Below are positions 1 to 8,083 of a stretch of 64,000 bases of DNA, piece by piece. How positions within the stretch are numbered: position 1 is the first letter of the stretch; each line of letters opens with the position of its first letter. The stretch covers positions 794,976-858,975 of the forward strand of contig JBCBVY010000001.1 of assembly GCA_039817385.1 (NCBI GenBank), written 5' to 3'. The position numbers were made by a program, and so were the translations under genes. The notes under the pieces were generated by a model that saw only the letters and a program-made list of their open reading frames with translations, did no database searches and had not been told where the DNA came from. This DNA is from JBCBCP01 sp039817385 (lineage in GTDB: Bacteria; Pseudomonadota; Alphaproteobacteria; Rhodobacterales; Rhodobacteraceae).

Positions 1-528
1 CAAACGCATGGTCAAGGCGCCTATCCCGGCTCCCCGCTTATCGCCCGCACCCTGCTGCGGGATACCGACAGCCTGCACCTGGCTGAGCTGCACCCGGCGG
101 AGCATGCGGCCCTGCGCGGGGCCGTTCCGAGGGCCAACATCGCCAAGGAAGACGGCTTTGCCTTCGCCCACAGCCGCACGCCGCCCACCCCGCGCCGGGG
201 CCTGATGCTGATCGATCCGAGCTATGAGGTGAAATCCGACTACGCCGCGATCCCCGGCCACATCGCACGCCTAACCAAAGCCTGGAATGTTGGCATCATC
301 ACGCTGTGGTATCCGGTGCTGACCAACCAAGCCCATCAAAACATGGTGAAAACCATCACAACCGCCCACCCGCAGGCGCTCCATTCACAGGTCCGCTTTG
401 CCCCGGCGCGCAAGGGGCACGGCATGGTTGGATCGGGCCTGATTGTCCTGAACCCGCCCTACCCCCTTGCCAGCGAGGCCGCACGTCTGGAACAGTGGTA
501 CGCGGAAAATCTGAAAGGCACCGCATGA
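1..528 (+). CDS. rlmJ: RlmJ, 23S rRNA (adenine2030-N6)-methyltransferase, 5' truncated
   Basis: The reading frame is open from the first base, so the N-terminus lies outside the window. About 175 C-terminal residues remain. Family signatures seen are YPGSP near the start, then LRDTDSLHLAELHPAEH, and the methyltransferase catalytic motif as DPSYE (family usually DPPYE). The enzyme transfers methyl from SAM to N6 of A2030 in 23S rRNA. The stop overlaps the next start as ATGA at 525-528, so the two genes are probably translationally coupled. The family call is firm. The DPPY to DPSY change keeps the aromatic Tyr and probably keeps activity, but that is inference. Confidence 0.9.
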   Translation, partial: QTHGQGAYPGSPLIARTLLRDTDSLHLAELHPAEHAALRGAVPRANIAKEDGFAFAHSRTPPTPRRGLMLIDPSYEVKSDYAAIPGHIARLTKAWNVGIITLWYPVLTNQAHQNMVKTITTAHPQALHSQVRFAPARKGHGMVGSGLIVLNPPYPLASEAARLEQWYAENLKGTA

Positions 529-821
529 GCACCAAAGGCTACTGGATCGCCCACAACATCGTCACGGATGGCGAAGCCTACCGCGCCTACCAGGCGGCGA
601 ACGGTGCGGTGTTCGAGCGCTACGGCGCCCGTTTTCTCGTCCGCGGCGGTACGCAGGAAAACCCCGAAGGCCAGTGGAATGACCGCACGGTTGTGATTGA
701 ATTTCCCAGCTATGACGACGCGCTCGCCTGCTACCATTCGGATGAATACCAGGCGGCCAAAGCGCTGCGCGATCCGGTCTGCCGCGGCAACCTCGTGATT
801 GTCGAAGGTTATGCGGGCTAG
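525..821 (+). CDS. DUF1330 family protein
   Basis: A 98-residue ferredoxin-like (dimeric alpha/beta barrel) protein. It opens with MSTKGYWIAHNIV and carries the DUF1330 pattern of GYW, then YGARFLVRGG, then VVIEFPSYDDALACYHSDEYQ. The ATG at 525 overlaps the rlmJ stop (ATGA). A longer in-frame opening upstream is not used because it would run through rlmJ. Members of this family are small cytosolic dimers of unknown substrate. The operon position after rlmJ says little about the role. Confidence 0.85.
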   Translation: MSTKGYWIAHNIVTDGEAYRAYQAANGAVFERYGARFLVRGGTQENPEGQWNDRTVVIEFPSYDDALACYHSDEYQAAKALRDPVCRGNLVIVEGYAG

Positions 822-1461
822 TCTGATCGCCCTTTGCCTTGCGGCCAGCCCCGCGCTGGCCTGCACCGGCGCGCCGGTGTGCCAGGTCGATCCCGGCACG
901 CTTGCGCTGACCCGGCTGATCGACTTCGAAGGGCTTCAGGCCGGTCAGGGGCCAGGGTATCTGGTGGACGACATCATGGCCTTTGACGGCGCCCGCATCG
1001 GCGAAGGGTTCGTCGGCCAAGCGCTTGTCCCAAATGGCGATTTTGACCGCGTGGCTGGTGTGCCAACGGCGCCGCTGCAACTGCGCTCTGATCCCAGCGG
1101 GCAGACCAAAAGCCTTGTGTGGGTCGCGGGCAACACCATCCTGAACGGCTTTGGCCCAGCAGGCTTCCCGCGCCGCCACGCGCAGGGCGAAGGCGCCATC
1201 GCCATCCTTTTCGAGAACCCCCAACCCGCGATGGAGATCGACATCCGCGGCGGGGAGGCGGGCGGCGCGATGCTGCAATTCCTGCGCGCGGACGGCACGG
1301 AAATCACGACGCTCACGCTTCGCAACCTTGGCGAGGGGCCGCTTGCGTTCCTGCGCGCGGACGGGCTTTCGGATATCTCGGGTGTTGTGCTCACCAACGA
1401 AGACCCGCAAGGGGTTGCCATCGACAACGTGCGGTTCGGACCGCCCCCGGACCTCAGCTAA
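811..1461 (+). CDS. Exported protein of unknown function
   Basis: A 216-residue protein starting at ATG 811, overlapping the DUF1330 gene end by 11 bases. A TTG at 799 in the same frame is possible, but ATG 811 gives a clean signal peptide: basic start, then SLIALCLAASPALA, with cleavage before CTGAP. Two Cys follow cleavage (CTGAPVC). The mature part is predicted beta-rich and ends in DPQGVAIDNVRFGPPP, a pattern seen at the end of many secreted carbohydrate-binding-like beta-sandwich domains. I do not recognise a family. It is probably periplasmic or secreted. Confidence 0.7.
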   Translation: MRASLIALCLAASPALACTGAPVCQVDPGTLALTRLIDFEGLQAGQGPGYLVDDIMAFDGARIGEGFVGQALVPNGDFDRVAGVPTAPLQLRSDPSGQTKSLVWVAGNTILNGFGPAGFPRRHAQGEGAIAILFENPQPAMEIDIRGGEAGGAMLQFLRADGTEITTLTLRNLGEGPLAFLRADGLSDISGVVLTNEDPQGVAIDNVRFGPPPDLS

Positions 1462-1465
1462 ACCC

Positions 1466-1891
1466 ATGTTTGAACGTCTCTTTCCCAAGCGCGAGAAACC
1501 GCCCCTGCCGCAACCCAACGCCCAGTTGGCGCTTGGTGCGCTGCTGGTGCGCGTGGCTTTCGCCGACCGCGAATACCATCCCGAAGAGCTGGCGCAGATC
1601 GACCGCATCCTTGCCGCGACCTTTGATCTCGGCCCGATTGAGGCCGCAAAGCTGCGCGCCACCTGCGAGGCGCTGGAGCGGGACGCGCCCGGAACGCCCG
1701 AATTCGCCGACATCCTGCGGGCCGAGGTCGACTATGCCGACCGGCTCGCCCTTGCGGGCCACATGTGGCGCATCGTGCTGGCCGATGGCGATCTGGACCC
1801 GGCGGAGGCATCCGTGCTGCACCAGATCGAAGGCGCGCTGGGCCTGACGCCCGAAGACAGCGCCAAGATTGAACGCCGCGCCACACGCTAG
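1466..1891 (+). CDS. TerB-family protein (first of two)
   Basis: 141 residues, starting MFERLFPKREKPP and then a helical domain with the repeated TerB pattern: ALLVRVAFADREYHPEELAQIDRI in the first half and MWRIVLADGDLDPAEASVLHQI in the second. The acidic ADREYHPEE and ADGDLDPAE segments match the metal-binding loops of TerB-like proteins. It lies 4 bases after the exported protein and 36 bases before a paralogue. The family is linked to tellurite resistance and membrane stress, but no other ter genes are present here, so a tellurite role is not implied. Confidence 0.82.
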   Translation: MFERLFPKREKPPLPQPNAQLALGALLVRVAFADREYHPEELAQIDRILAATFDLGPIEAAKLRATCEALERDAPGTPEFADILRAEVDYADRLALAGHMWRIVLADGDLDPAEASVLHQIEGALGLTPEDSAKIERRATR

Positions 1892-1927
1892 CTTGGCCTC
1901 GCCGCCCGCAACGCCTACATCTTGCTT

Positions 1928-2362
1928 ATGTTTGCAGATTTCCTGACGCGCCTGACGGCCCCCGACCCCGAACCGCTGCCCGATGCGGATGCCCGCCTTG
2001 CCCTGACCGCGCTTCTGGTGCGCGTCGCCCGGGCGGATGGACACTATGATGCCGGCGAGAAAGCGACGATCCACGCCATCGCGCGCGACCGCTACGGCCT
2101 GTCGCCCAGCGATGCGGACGCCCTGCGCGGTGAAGCCGAGGCGCTCGAGCGTGAGGCGCCCGACACGGTCCGCTTTACCCGCGCGATCAAGGATGCCGTC
2201 GCCTATGAGGACCGCGTTGGCGTGCTGGAGGCGCTTTGGCGCGTGGCGCTTTCCGATGGGGACCGCTCAGCCGAGGAAAACGCGTTGCTGCGCCTGACCG
2301 CCAACCTGCTTGGCGTGTCGGACATGGACAGCCACCAAGCCCGACAGCGCGCCGCGGGATGA
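1928..2362 (+). CDS. TerB-family protein (second of two)
   Basis: 144 residues, paralogous to the preceding gene, with the same two acidic loop motifs (VARADGHYDAGEKATIHAI and WRVALSDGDRSAEENALLRL). ATG 1928 is chosen; a TTG two codons upstream is the only alternative. Its stop overlaps the next start (ATGA, 2359-2362). The tandem pair probably arose by duplication and may form a heterodimer, which is inference. No signal peptide or membrane segment is seen. Confidence 0.82.
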   Translation: MFADFLTRLTAPDPEPLPDADARLALTALLVRVARADGHYDAGEKATIHAIARDRYGLSPSDADALRGEAEALEREAPDTVRFTRAIKDAVAYEDRVGVLEALWRVALSDGDRSAEENALLRLTANLLGVSDMDSHQARQRAAG

Positions 2363-3135
2363 TTGCGTCGTTGCCAATGTATTGGCGCCCGGAAACCGCC
2401 GCGCTTTGGCAGGGATTCTGGGACGTCGTCCGCGCGGCGCATGATGGCCCTTTGCCCGATTTGACACCGCCCGAAGACCTGCCCGCAGACTGGGCGCAGC
2501 ACTGGCTTCGGGACGACCTTGCGCTTTCCATGACGTGCGGCCTGCCCTTCCGCACCGCGCTGCGCGGCAAGGTCACGTATGTCGGCACGTTCGGCTATGG
2601 GCTCAAGGCACCGCCGGGCACCTATTATTCCTGCGTCATCGCCCACCCGGACGCAGCCCTGATCACCGCGGACCAGCCCACACGGCCCCCATCCAAGCAA
2701 CTGACGCTCGCCTATAACAGCGCCGACAGCCAATCAGGCTGGGCCGTCACGCAGCAGGCCGCACCGTTTGTCGCCCCACTGCAGATCGGCAAAACCGTGC
2801 AAACCGGCGGCCACGCGCAATCGCTGGCCGCCGTGGCGACAGGGCGCGCCGATGTTGCCTATCTTGACGCAGTCACGTGGCGGCTGCTGAAACGTTATGA
2901 CCCCAACGCGGAAAAGGTCGTCGTCAAAGGCCGCACCGATCCCACACCGGGCCTGCCCCTGATCTGCGCCAAAGGCCGCGACCCCGAACCGCTGCGCGCT
3001 GCGCTCCGGTTCGCGACCCTCAATTTTGCCCCTGCCGACCCGATGGCGATGGGCGGCCCGCTTTCCTTCCACGTCCTGAACGAAGACGCCTATTTCGCCC
3101 AGCCCATCCCGGCACCCCCTCTTCACTTGGCATAA
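2359..3135 (+). CDS. PhnD/SsuA-like substrate-binding domain protein without signal peptide
   Basis: 258 residues. It resembles phosphate/phosphonate-type periplasmic binding proteins (PhnD family): MTCGLPFRTALRGKVTYVGTF, then GTYYSCVIAHPDA, then the ligand-lobe pattern GGHAQSLAAVATGRADVAYLDAVTW. There is no N-terminal signal peptide, and no ABC permease or ATPase of this class is next to it. The start is fixed by the ATGA overlap with the upstream TerB gene. Either it is a cytosolic ligand sensor or its export signal has been lost. Family call good, function open. Confidence 0.75.
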   Translation: MIASLPMYWRPETAALWQGFWDVVRAAHDGPLPDLTPPEDLPADWAQHWLRDDLALSMTCGLPFRTALRGKVTYVGTFGYGLKAPPGTYYSCVIAHPDAALITADQPTRPPSKQLTLAYNSADSQSGWAVTQQAAPFVAPLQIGKTVQTGGHAQSLAAVATGRADVAYLDAVTWRLLKRYDPNAEKVVVKGRTDPTPGLPLICAKGRDPEPLRAALRFATLNFAPADPMAMGGPLSFHVLNEDAYFAQPIPAPPLHLA

Positions 3136-3341
3136 TATACTCCGGGGGGTCGCCATTGTGCGCCATTGGTTCAAGCCCAATGGCGACGGGCAGAGCCCTA
3201 GTCCGAACGCCACCACACAGAACCGCCGCCAAAATCAGCACCCTGCCCCCGCGTCACGCCCAAAAGATACGCAACCCCATTGCATCGTTCCCTGGAATCC
3301 CGCCTTATACCGCCTGACTTGGAAAAATCGCGCGGACCCAC
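3136..3341. other. 206-bp gap before the ABC importer
   Basis: No convincing gene. At 3133-3150 an ATATACTCCGGGGGGT sequence resembles the dispersed GCCGGGGG element seen at 5840 and near 63.87-63.9 kb. The promoter of the importer operon should lie here, but I could not pick a convincing -35/-10 pair. Confidence 0.4.
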
Positions 3342-4112
3342 GTGACCGACACCGTCATCGCCATCGACGATCTGCACAAAGCCTATGGGGAGCTTGATGT
3401 GCTCAAGGGCGTCTCGCTGTCCGCACCAAAGGGCTGCGTGATCTCGCTGATCGGCTCTTCGGGGTCGGGCAAATCCACGCTCTTGCGCTGCTGCAACCTG
3501 CTCGAAGACAGCCAACAGGGCGAGATTCGCTTCAAGGGGGAGCCGGTGACGTGGCGCGGCACGGGCCACGCCCGCAGGCCCGGGGACGCGGGCCAGGTGC
3601 TGCGCATCCGCACGAACCTTTCGATGGTGTTCCAGCAGTTTAACCTCTGGGCGCATATGTCTGTCCTGCAAAACGTGATGGAAGCGCCGCTGACCGTGCA
3701 AAAGCGGGACCGGGCCGAGGTTGAGACCGCCGCCCGCCGCTACCTCGACAAGGTCGGCATCGGCGACAAGGCCGATGTTTACCCCGCGCAGCTGTCGGGC
3801 GGCCAGCAACAGCGCGCCGCCATCGCGCGCGCGCTGGCGATGGAGCCCGAAGCGCTGCTGTTTGACGAGCCGACCTCGGCGCTCGATCCCGAGCTGGAAC
3901 AAGAGGTCGTCAAGGTGATCAAGGATCTGGCCGCCGAGGGCCGCACCATGATCATCGTCACCCACGATATGAAGCTGGCAGCGGATGTGTCCGACCATGT
4001 CATCTTCCTGCATCAGGGTCGCATCGAAGAAGAAGGCGCGCCGGACGCGCTCTTTGGTGCGCCCAAATCCGAACGTCTGCGCGGGTTCCTGTCGGCCACC
4101 CAAGCTGCGTAA
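3342..4112 (+). CDS. Polar amino acid/polyamine ABC transporter ATPase (HisP/GlnQ type)
   Basis: 256 residues from a GTG start at 3342. All ABC ATPase motifs are present: Walker A GSSGSGKST (about residues 38-46), Q-loop FQQFNLW, signature LSGGQQQR, Walker B ALLFDEPTSALD and switch His in VTHD. The HisP/ArtP type is supported by the stretch RRPGDAGQVLRIRTNLSMVFQQ. It energises import through the two permeases encoded downstream. It is first gene of the importer operon, 27 bases before the binding protein. Substrate cannot be read from the ATPase. Confidence 0.92.
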   Translation: MTDTVIAIDDLHKAYGELDVLKGVSLSAPKGCVISLIGSSGSGKSTLLRCCNLLEDSQQGEIRFKGEPVTWRGTGHARRPGDAGQVLRIRTNLSMVFQQFNLWAHMSVLQNVMEAPLTVQKRDRAEVETAARRYLDKVGIGDKADVYPAQLSGGQQQRAAIARALAMEPEALLFDEPTSALDPELEQEVVKVIKDLAAEGRTMIIVTHDMKLAADVSDHVIFLHQGRIEEEGAPDALFGAPKSERLRGFLSATQAA

Positions 4113-4139
4113 ACAAAAAACCAAACGGGAGTATCACTC

Positions 4140-4874
4140 ATGAAAACCCTCATTCTCGGCACCGCCGCGCTGGCGCTGACGGCCAGCATGGCCTTCGCGG
4201 ACGGCCACGCCCAGACCATCCGCATGGGCACCGAAGGCGCCTATCCCCCCTACAACTTCATCAACGACGCAGGCGATATCGACGGGTTCGAGATCGAGCT
4301 GGGCAACGAGCTATGCATGCGCGCCGAGCTGACCTGCGAGTGGGTCAAGAACGACTGGGACAGCATCATCCCCAACCTCGTGTCCTCCAACTACGACACG
4401 ATCATGGCGGGCATGAGCATCACGGACGAGCGGGACGAGGTGATCGACTTCACCCAGGACTACTTCCCGCCCACCGCCTCCGCCTATGTCGCGGCCGCTG
4501 ACGGTGTGGACCTCGAAGGCGGCATCATCGCGGCCCAGACCGCAACCATCCAGGCGGGCTTCATCGCCGAGAGCGGCGCGACGCTGGTCGAATTTGCCAC
4601 GCCCGAGGAAACCGTCGCCGCCGTGCGCAATGGAGAAGCGGACGCTGTGTTTGCCGACCGCGACTACCTTGCCCCGCTGGTCGAGGCCTCAGGCGGCGCG
4701 CTGATGTTCGTTGGCCCTGCCGTGCCGCTTGGCGGCGGTGTTGGCATGGGCGTGCGCGAGAGCGACACCGAGCTCAAGGGCAAGTTCGACGCGGCCATCA
4801 CCTCGATGAAGGAAGACGGCACGCTGAATGCGCTGCTGATCAAGTGGTTCGGCGACGAGACGCAGACCTACTAA
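4140..4874 (+). CDS. Periplasmic amino-acid/amine binding protein (HisJ/ArgT type)
   Basis: 244 residues with a Sec signal peptide (basic start MKTLILGTAALALTASMAFA, cut before DGHA). The mature protein follows the SBP_bac_3 pattern: GTEGAYPPYNFINDAGDIDGFEIELGNEL, then NDWDSIIPNLVSSNYDTIMAGMSITDERD. The PPYNF and GMSIT-R segments contact the alpha-amino acid in lysine/arginine/ornithine/histidine binding proteins. A perfect palindrome follows 7 bases after the stop and may stabilise the mRNA of this normally abundant protein. The neighbouring gamma-glutamyl ligases suggest an amine or basic amino acid ligand (inference). Confidence 0.9.
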   Translation: MKTLILGTAALALTASMAFADGHAQTIRMGTEGAYPPYNFINDAGDIDGFEIELGNELCMRAELTCEWVKNDWDSIIPNLVSSNYDTIMAGMSITDERDEVIDFTQDYFPPTASAYVAAADGVDLEGGIIAAQTATIQAGFIAESGATLVEFATPEETVAAVRNGEADAVFADRDYLAPLVEASGGALMFVGPAVPLGGGVGMGVRESDTELKGKFDAAITSMKEDGTLNALLIKWFGDETQTY

Positions 4875-4880
4875 GACACT

Positions 4881-4908
4881 GTAGGATGGGCAATATTGCC
4901 CATCCTAC
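4881..4908. repeat. Perfect 28-bp palindrome between binding protein and permease genes
   Basis: GTAGGATGGGCAAT is followed directly by its exact reverse complement. It is a variant of the dispersed GTAGGGTGGGTT element found at seven other places in the window. Its position after a binding protein gene inside an operon is typical of REP-like elements that set differential expression. Confidence 0.85.
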
Positions 4909-4923
4909 CCGCGCCCCCTGACG

Positions 4924-5808
4924 ATGTTTTCCTTTTGCACCGATCCTGACACGCTTGGCACATTCCGCTGGTTCAGCTGTTACCTGACCACCGGAGTACA
5001 TTGGTCGTTCTATAGCGCCTTCCTGCGGGTGCTGGCCCTGTTGGCCGTGACCGCCCCCGTCGCGCTCGCCTTCGGTTTTGCCGGGGCAATGGCCGCGCGC
5101 TCGCGCATCTTGCCCCTGTCCCTTTTCGGCAAGGGCTACATCGCAATCGTGCGCGGCGTGCCCGACATCGCCTTCTTCCTTTTCTTTGTGATCGCGCTCG
5201 ATCAAGGCCTTGAATACCTGCGCCACATCACGCTTTGCCCCGATTGGAATGAGCCCATCCGGCAGGGCAGCGACTTCATCGTCTGCAGCCAAGCAAAGCT
5301 CCCCCTTGGCTCCGCACCGCAGGAGGTTCACCAGCTTTACGCCTTCGCCCTCGCCGTCTTCACCTACGCCATCGTCTTCGGCGCCTTTGCCGCCAACGTG
5401 CTCTACGGCGCGATGCAGGCGGTACCCCGCGCGCAGGTGGAAACCGCCGAGGCTTACGGGTTCACCCGCCGCCAATGCTTCTGGCGCATCACCGTGCCGC
5501 AAATGTGGGTCTACGCCCTGCCTGGCCTTTCAAACCTGTGGCAGGTGCTGATCAAGGCGACGCCGCTGCTGTTCCTTTTGGGCATCGAAGACGTTGTCTA
5601 CTGGGCGCGCGAGCTGGGCGGGACCAAGACCGCCCGCTTTACCGACTACCCGCACGGGGACTGGCGGATGTGGTACTTCCTTGCCCTGCTCGTCTTTTAC
5701 CTGCTGATGACCTGGGGCAGCGAGAAGGTCTTGAAACGCGTCATGGCGCGCCTCACCCACGGGCAGGCCACCGCAGGCGGCGAAGCTCTGCGAAAGGCAA
5801 TGGCATGA
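4924..5808 (+). CDS. ABC transporter permease (HisQ type)
   Basis: 294 residues from ATG 4924. Several hydrophobic helices are visible: FLRVLALLAVTAPVALAFGF, YIAIVRGVPDIAFFLFFVIAL, and YAIVFGAFAANVLYGAM. The cytoplasmic EAA loop reads VETAEAYGFTRRQCFWRITVPQMW, the ATPase contact site of this class. The protein is longer than typical HisQ (about 230) because of an insertion around residues 100-140 (HITLCPDWNEPIRQG...) and a C-terminal tail. It pairs with the permease at 5882. Confidence 0.88.
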   Translation: MFSFCTDPDTLGTFRWFSCYLTTGVHWSFYSAFLRVLALLAVTAPVALAFGFAGAMAARSRILPLSLFGKGYIAIVRGVPDIAFFLFFVIALDQGLEYLRHITLCPDWNEPIRQGSDFIVCSQAKLPLGSAPQEVHQLYAFALAVFTYAIVFGAFAANVLYGAMQAVPRAQVETAEAYGFTRRQCFWRITVPQMWVYALPGLSNLWQVLIKATPLLFLLGIEDVVYWARELGGTKTARFTDYPHGDWRMWYFLALLVFYLLMTWGSEKVLKRVMARLTHGQATAGGEALRKAMA

Positions 5809-5836
5809 CCAGCGCCTTTCCTTCTTCTGGCTGTAA

Positions 5837-5867
5837 ATATGCCGGGGGTGTGGGGGCTGGCCCCCAC
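5837..5867. repeat. GC-rich hairpin between the two permease genes (GCCGGGGG element)
   Basis: After AAATATGCCGGGGGT comes the hairpin GTGGGGG-CTGG-CCCCCAC at 5850-5867. Related sequence occurs near 3133-3150 and, on the other strand, at 63863-63905. It lies in the 73-bp gap between permease genes of one operon, so it is more likely a dispersed repeat or attenuator than a full terminator. Confidence 0.6.
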
Positions 5868-5881
5868 TCCGACAATTCAAA

Positions 5882-6685
5882 ATGAGCTGCTGGCAGACCA
5901 TCCAGGACTACGCTCTGCGGTCCATCGGCATCGGCGAACGGCTCCTGCCGCGCACCGACTTCACGCTGTGTGAGCAGGTCACGCTGATCGGCTCGGGCAT
6001 GATCTGGAACGTCTATTTCGGCGCCGTCGCGCTCTTTATCGGCTTCTTCCTCGCCACCGGGCTGGCGCTGGCCAAGACGTCGGCAAACCCCGCGCTGCGG
6101 CGGCCCGCAGAGGCGTTCATCTTCGTATTCCGCGGCTCACCGCTCTTTATCCAGTTCTTCTTTGCTTATTTCTTCTTTCTCAGCCTCAAGAGCCAATACG
6201 CGTTCTTTGACCCGTTCACGGCTGCGTGGCTGGGCGCGCTGATCGTGCTGTTCCTGAACACCGCCGCCTACTCGGCGGAGATTTTCCACGGCGCGCTTTT
6301 GTCGATCCCCAAGGGCGATCTGGAGGCGGCGGACGCTTACGGCATGGCCGGTTGGACAAAGTTCCGGCGGATCACATGGCCCACGATGCTGCGGCTGGCG
6401 TGGCCCGCCTACACGAACGAGGCGATCTTCCTGTTTCAATCCACCACGCTGGTCTATTTCAGCGGCTTTCCCGCGTGGCAGCAGCGGGGCGATGCGCTCT
6501 ATTATGCCAGCTATTTCGCGGACAAGACCTTCAACCCCTTTGTGCCCTATCCGATCCTTGCGGGGTACTTCATCATCGCGGTTCTGGGCATTATTGCGCT
6601 CTTCGGCGTGATAGGCCGGCGCCTGAACCGCCATCTGCCGAACACCGCGCGGGTCCGGCGCCCGCGGATGAACCTGATCCGATGA
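5882..6685 (+). CDS. ABC transporter permease (HisM type)
   Basis: 267 residues with five or so hydrophobic segments (for example VYFGAVALFIGFFLATGLAL, and PILAGYFIIAVLGIIALFGV). The EAA loop is GDLEAADAYGMAGWTKFRRITWPTM. The motif VFRGSPLFIQFFFAYFF is typical of the polar amino acid uptake permeases. Its stop overlaps the following ligase start (ATGA, 6682-6685), tying import to downstream metabolism in one transcript. Confidence 0.9.
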   Translation: MSCWQTIQDYALRSIGIGERLLPRTDFTLCEQVTLIGSGMIWNVYFGAVALFIGFFLATGLALAKTSANPALRRPAEAFIFVFRGSPLFIQFFFAYFFFLSLKSQYAFFDPFTAAWLGALIVLFLNTAAYSAEIFHGALLSIPKGDLEAADAYGMAGWTKFRRITWPTMLRLAWPAYTNEAIFLFQSTTLVYFSGFPAWQQRGDALYYASYFADKTFNPFVPYPILAGYFIIAVLGIIALFGVIGRRLNRHLPNTARVRRPRMNLIR

Positions 6686-8001
6686 CGGACCTTGGCACGA
6701 TCCGGGCCTTGCGCGCCGCCGCCTCTGATCTGAATGGCGTGGCCCGGGGCAAGCGCCTGCCCGTGGGCATGGCGGAGAAGATCGCGGGTGGCGCAGTTCG
6801 CTTTCCACTCTCGGTTCTGAACCTCGACATCTGCGGCGACGACATCGAAGGCAGCCCCTTGGTGCTGGACAGCGGGGATCGGGACGGGGTGCTGCACCCG
6901 ACGGGGCGCGGCTTTGTGCCGATGCCGTGGCTGGACACGCCCACGGCGCTGGCCCCCGTCTGGATGTTCCACGAGGATGGCAGCGCCTATGCGGGCGATC
7001 CGCGCCATGCGCTTGCGGGTGTGCTGGACCGTTTTGCCGCGCGGGGGCTGACGCCCGTGGTCGCGACGGAGATGGAGTTCTTTCTTGTGGACGATGCGGA
7101 CGGGCTGCAAGTGCCCGCCTCCCCCCGTTCAGGCAAGCGGCGCCCCGGCGGGCAGATCCTGTCGCTCGGCCAACTCGATGCGTTCGACGCCTTCTTCACC
7201 GACCTGTACGATGGCTGCGCGGCGATGGACATTCCCGCGGGCACGGCCATCTCAGAAAGCGGGTACGGCCAGTTCGAGATCACAATGGAGCATCAGCCGG
7301 ACGCGATGAAGGCCGCGGACGATGCGTGGCTTTTCAAGCTGCTGACGAAGGGGCTGGCGCGCAAGCACGGCTTTGCCGCGTCTTTTATGGCCAAACCCTA
7401 TGCGGATTGCGCAGGTTCGGGGATGCACATGCATTTCTCCGTTCTGGATGAGGACGGGCGGAATGTCTTTGACGATGGCGGGTCGGCCGGAACGGACATG
7501 CTGCGCCATGCAGTGGAAGGGTGCCTCGCGGCCCTGCCCGCCTGCACGGTCCTCTTCGCGCCGCACGGGGTGTCCTATGACCGGCTGGTGCCCGGCGCAC
7601 ATGCGCCAACCAGCATCGCCTGGGCTTATGAGAACCGCACGGCGGCCATCCGCATCCCCTCCGGCGCGCCTGCCGCGCGGCGGGTGGAGCATCGCTTTTC
7701 CGGGGCGGATGTGTCGCCGCACCTTGCCATCGCGGCGATCCTTGGCGGGGCGATTGGCGGGATCGAGGACGGGCGCGATCCGGTCGCCCCGATCACCGGG
7801 AACGCCTATGAACAAGACCTGCCACGCGTGCCCGCGACGTGGCAGGCCGCGCTTTCCGCGTTCGAGACAAGCGATGTCGCCGCGCGCATCTTCCCGGACA
7901 GGCTGCGCGCCAATTTCGCGATGACCAAGCGGCAGGAAATGGCCGTCTGCGCGGGGCTGAGCGCGGAGGCGCTGACGGAACTGTACCTCGACACGGTTTG
8001 A
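6682..8001 (+). CDS. Glutamine-synthetase-like gamma-glutamyl ligase (first of two)
   Basis: 439 residues, class GlnA/PuuA. The N-terminal beta-grasp portion has ASDLNGVARGKRLP. The catalytic barrel shows TEMEFFLV, ESGYGQFEITMEHQPDAMKAADD, FMAKPYADCAGSGMHMHFSV and ENRTAAIRIPSGAPAARRVEHRF, which hold the metal, ATP and glutamate ligands of the fold. It lacks the regulatory adenylylation loop of true glutamine synthetase. Likely reaction: ATP-dependent gamma-glutamylation of an amine (putrescine, ethanolamine or similar). The start is set by the ATGA overlap with the permease gene. True amine specificity cannot be read from sequence alone. Confidence 0.85.
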   Translation: MTDLGTIRALRAAASDLNGVARGKRLPVGMAEKIAGGAVRFPLSVLNLDICGDDIEGSPLVLDSGDRDGVLHPTGRGFVPMPWLDTPTALAPVWMFHEDGSAYAGDPRHALAGVLDRFAARGLTPVVATEMEFFLVDDADGLQVPASPRSGKRRPGGQILSLGQLDAFDAFFTDLYDGCAAMDIPAGTAISESGYGQFEITMEHQPDAMKAADDAWLFKLLTKGLARKHGFAASFMAKPYADCAGSGMHMHFSVLDEDGRNVFDDGGSAGTDMLRHAVEGCLAALPACTVLFAPHGVSYDRLVPGAHAPTSIAWAYENRTAAIRIPSGAPAARRVEHRFSGADVSPHLAIAAILGGAIGGIEDGRDPVAPITGNAYEQDLPRVPATWQAALSAFETSDVAARIFPDRLRANFAMTKRQEMAVCAGLSAEALTELYLDTV

Positions 8002-8083
8002 GGCAGCGCGTCCGACCACTCATTGCACGCGGCGCGGCTTTCGCGCTATCGGTCTTTCAATGATCAACCTGACATAGGTCCAC

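Noticed and set aside
1466..2362. A tellurite-resistance operon
   Set aside because: Only TerB-like proteins are present. TerC, TerD and TerZ are absent, so the resistance label would be misleading.
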